Shown: positions 30,121 through 31,911 of the stretch, piece after piece | How the letters are laid out: each line of letters opens with the position of its first letter | How positions within the stretch are numbered: position 1 is the stretch's first letter | Source of the DNA: Candidatus Colwellbacteria bacterium GWA2_46_10 | Lineage (GTDB): Bacteria > Patescibacteriota > Minisyncoccia > UBA6257 > Colwellbacteraceae | Length of the DNA stretch: 31,911 nucleotides | Direction of reading: 5' to 3' | Assembly (NCBI GenBank): GCA_001817635.1 | Contig: MHIS01000015.1 | Location: forward strand, 1 to 31,911 | Translations under genes and position numbers: made by a program | The notes under the pieces: model-generated | Database searches by the model: none | What the model saw: the letters and a program-made list of their open reading frames with translations, nothing else | Told to the model about the DNA's origin: nothing

Positions 30121-31893
30121 ATGCCGACGACAACTAAAAGACCGATTAGAAGAATTCCTCCAAGAAGGGCTTCTTCGTTTCGCCCCGCATCTCACAAGGC
30201 CATTCCCAAAAGAACCGTATCTAAAGAAGAGGCGGGGGCTTTGCGTTTTGTCCCCCTAGGAGGACTTGAGGAAATCGGGCGCAATATGTCATACCTCGAA
30301 TATGGCGACGAAATCGTCATTGTGGATATGGGATTCCAGTTTCCCGAGGAAGATACCCCGGGCATCGACTACATCATTCCCAATGTCACATCTCTCATGC
30401 CTAAAAAGGAGAATATCAAAGCCGTGGTCATCACCCACGGCCACATGGACCACATTGGAGCGATACCGTATCTCCTCGGGAAGTTAGGCAACCCTCCCAT
30501 ATATACCCTAAGGCTCACCAAAGCCCTTATTGAAAAACGCCAGCAGGAGTTTCCTAATGAGCCCAAACCAAACATCATTGAGGTAAAATACGGAGACAAG
30601 AAAAAGGTTGGGCAATACTTCGATTTTACCTTCTTTGGCGTAGAGCACACTATCCCCGATTCTATGGGCGTAGTTGTAGGCACCCCCATTGGCAATATTG
30701 TGAACTTCGGCGACTTCAGGCTGGATAGGGATGAGAACGGCAATATATACCGCATGGATGAGATTGAAAAAGTCGCGAAGATGGGAGTGCATACCTATCT
30801 GATGGACTCAACCGATGCCATCAAGGAGGGTATTGGTATCTCTGAAAAAACAGTTGAGAAGAACATTGAGGAAATCATCAGGAAGGCCAAGAAAAGAATT
30901 ATTCTCACTACCTTCTCTTCCATGATCACGCGTATCGCCGAGATCGTAAAAATCGCCGAGAAGATGGGCAAGAAAGTGGCGATTAACGGACGATCCATGA
31001 AAGAGAATATGGAAATCGCCAAGAACCTGGGTCTGCTCAAATACAAAGAGGGTACGATGATCTCTCCGCAGGAGGTAAATAGCCACAAGGATGAAAATGT
31101 CCTAATTATCACAACCGGCGCCCAGGGAGAACCAAACTCTGGATTTATGCGCATCGTGGACGGGAGCCACAAGCACATTCAGCTCAAGAAAACTGATACG
31201 GTTATCTTCTCCTCCTCCGTTGTCCCAGGAAATGAAAGAAGCGTGCAGTCCCTAACTGACAATATCGCTCGCCAGGTGGACGTGGTCCAAAACTACAAAC
31301 TTCTCGACATCCACGCCGGAGGACATGCTCCCCAAGAAGACCTGAAGCTGGTCATTAAAACTATGAAGCCGAAATACTTGGTTCCCATTCATGCCTACTA
31401 TCACTTCCGTACTGTAGCCCGCCAGCTGGCAGAAGATGTGGGAATGAAAAGAGATAACGTCAAGCTTATAGACAACGGCGATGTCTGTCTTCTGACCAAA
31501 GACGGCTTCGAGGTGAGTAAGGAAAAAGTTGATACGGGCTACGTCATGGTTGATGGGTTGGGTGTGGGAGATGTTGAAGAGGTGGTTCTGCGCGACAGAA
31601 GAATGCTTGCCGATGATGGTATGGTGGTTTTGATCGTCACCATAGATCGCAGGAGTGGCCGCGTTATGAAAAACCCCGACATTATCTCCCGTGGCTTCAT
31701 ATATTTGCGCGAACACCAGGAGCTTCTCAAAGAGATACGTCACAGGATCAGGGGCATTGTGGGAAGAATCCCCCGCAGCAAAAACGTGGATGCAGATTAC
31801 CTAAAATCCCTCTTCAGAGACCAGATCGGACAGTTCATATATCACAAGACTCAGCGCCGCCCCATGATCTTGCCGGTTGTGATCGAGATCTAA
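30121..31893 (+). CDS. rnj: Ribonuclease J
   Basis: The 590-residue metallo-beta-lactamase/beta-CASP nuclease carries the zinc motif HGHMDH at 106-111. Preceding it are FVPLGGLEEIGRNMSYLEYGDEIVIVDMGFQFP and PGIDYIIP, and further motifs include FGDFRLDR, TTFSSMITRI and VVPGNERSV. The C-terminal domain is intact to the stop. RNase J degrades and matures RNA with endo- and 5'-3' exonuclease activity. It is slightly longer than typical (about 555 residues) because of an N-terminal tail of about 40 residues rich in Arg, Lys, Pro and Ser, unlike the rest of the protein. The ATG at 30121 is only 10 nt from the tRNA-Leu 3' end and shows no Shine-Dalgarno. The gene probably lies on the tRNA transcript. 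Confidence 0.95.
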   Translation: MPTTTKRPIRRIPPRRASSFRPASHKAIPKRTVSKEEAGALRFVPLGGLEEIGRNMSYLEYGDEIVIVDMGFQFPEEDTPGIDYIIPNVTSLMPKKENIKAVVITHGHMDHIGAIPYLLGKLGNPPIYTLRLTKALIEKRQQEFPNEPKPNIIEVKYGDKKKVGQYFDFTFFGVEHTIPDSMGVVVGTPIGNIVNFGDFRLDRDENGNIYRMDEIEKVAKMGVHTYLMDSTDAIKEGIGISEKTVEKNIEEIIRKAKKRIILTTFSSMITRIAEIVKIAEKMGKKVAINGRSMKENMEIAKNLGLLKYKEGTMISPQEVNSHKDENVLIITTGAQGEPNSGFMRIVDGSHKHIQLKKTDTVIFSSSVVPGNERSVQSLTDNIARQVDVVQNYKLLDIHAGGHAPQEDLKLVIKTMKPKYLVPIHAYYHFRTVARQLAEDVGMKRDNVKLIDNGDVCLLTKDGFEVSKEKVDTGYVMVDGLGVGDVEEVVLRDRRMLADDGMVVLIVTIDRRSGRVMKNPDIISRGFIYLREHQELLKEIRHRIRGIVGRIPRSKNVDADYLKSLFRDQIGQFIYHKTQRRPMILPVVIEI

Positions 31894-31911
31894 AAATTTC
31901 TATACGTACCC

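Overview
The window looks like chromosomal DNA of a Candidate Phyla Radiation (Patescibacteria) bacterium, most likely of the Parcubacteria group. This rests on gene content: small single-membrane-helix proteins, secreted proteins joining a short coiled coil to a peptidoglycan-binding domain, an RNase J with a basic N-terminal tail, a CPR-style phosphoglycerate mutase homologue and a SecG/solute-binding-protein cluster. TGA is used as a stop, so the code is standard. Genes are tightly packed, often overlapping by 4-20 bp, and many starts lack a Shine-Dalgarno sequence.

Layout. (1) 1-1252, minus strand: 5' part of a thioredoxin-reductase-like gene, a zinc-ribbon protein, a glutaredoxin and a one-helix membrane protein. 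(2) 1297-5257, plus strand: a Wzx/MurJ-type flippase, TruB and a NYN-domain protein, then a decayed antitoxin-like gene on the minus strand and a second one-helix protein homologous to the first. (3) 5322-7174, minus: two secreted proteins, one with a 14-glycine linker and a peptidoglycan-binding domain. (4) 7445-14818: surface-glycan genes. These are a polyprenyl-phosphate sugar-1-phosphate transferase on plus, then a minus-strand operon (methyltransferase-like protein, flippase, PIG-L deacetylase, two GT4 glycosyltransferases) and a plus-strand methyltransferase. (5) 14807-21263, minus: an apparent operon of O-antigen ligase/TPR protein, APH-like kinase, CelD/FemAB-like acyltransferase, HprK-like ATPase and an RtcB-family ligase. 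(6) 21418-23415, minus: a large acidic S-layer-like secreted protein. (7) 23463-25440: a winged-helix regulator with an internal 27-bp periodic repeat, and a second NYN gene bracketed by 17-bp direct repeats. (8) 25509-27083, minus: a phosphoglycerate-mutase-family protein that has lost its catalytic serine and much of its second metal site. (9) 27163-31893, plus: a two-part hypothetical protein, a holin-like membrane protein, SecG, a peptide-type solute-binding protein, tRNA-Leu(CAG) and RNase J.

Regions 3-6 fit together as a cell-envelope locus. A lipid-linked glycan would be started by the sugar transferase, extended by the glycosyltransferases, tailored by the deacetylase, methyltransferases and acyltransferase, flipped, and then ligated or polymerised, next to secreted surface proteins. 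The substrates cannot be read from sequence. The strongest oddities are the catalytically disarmed phosphoglycerate mutase, the 27-bp-phased operator-like array in the regulator gene, the repeated placement of -10 elements 6-8 nt before start codons (leaderless mRNAs), the direct-repeat-flanked NYN gene, and the RtcB/HprK/APH/acyltransferase operon.
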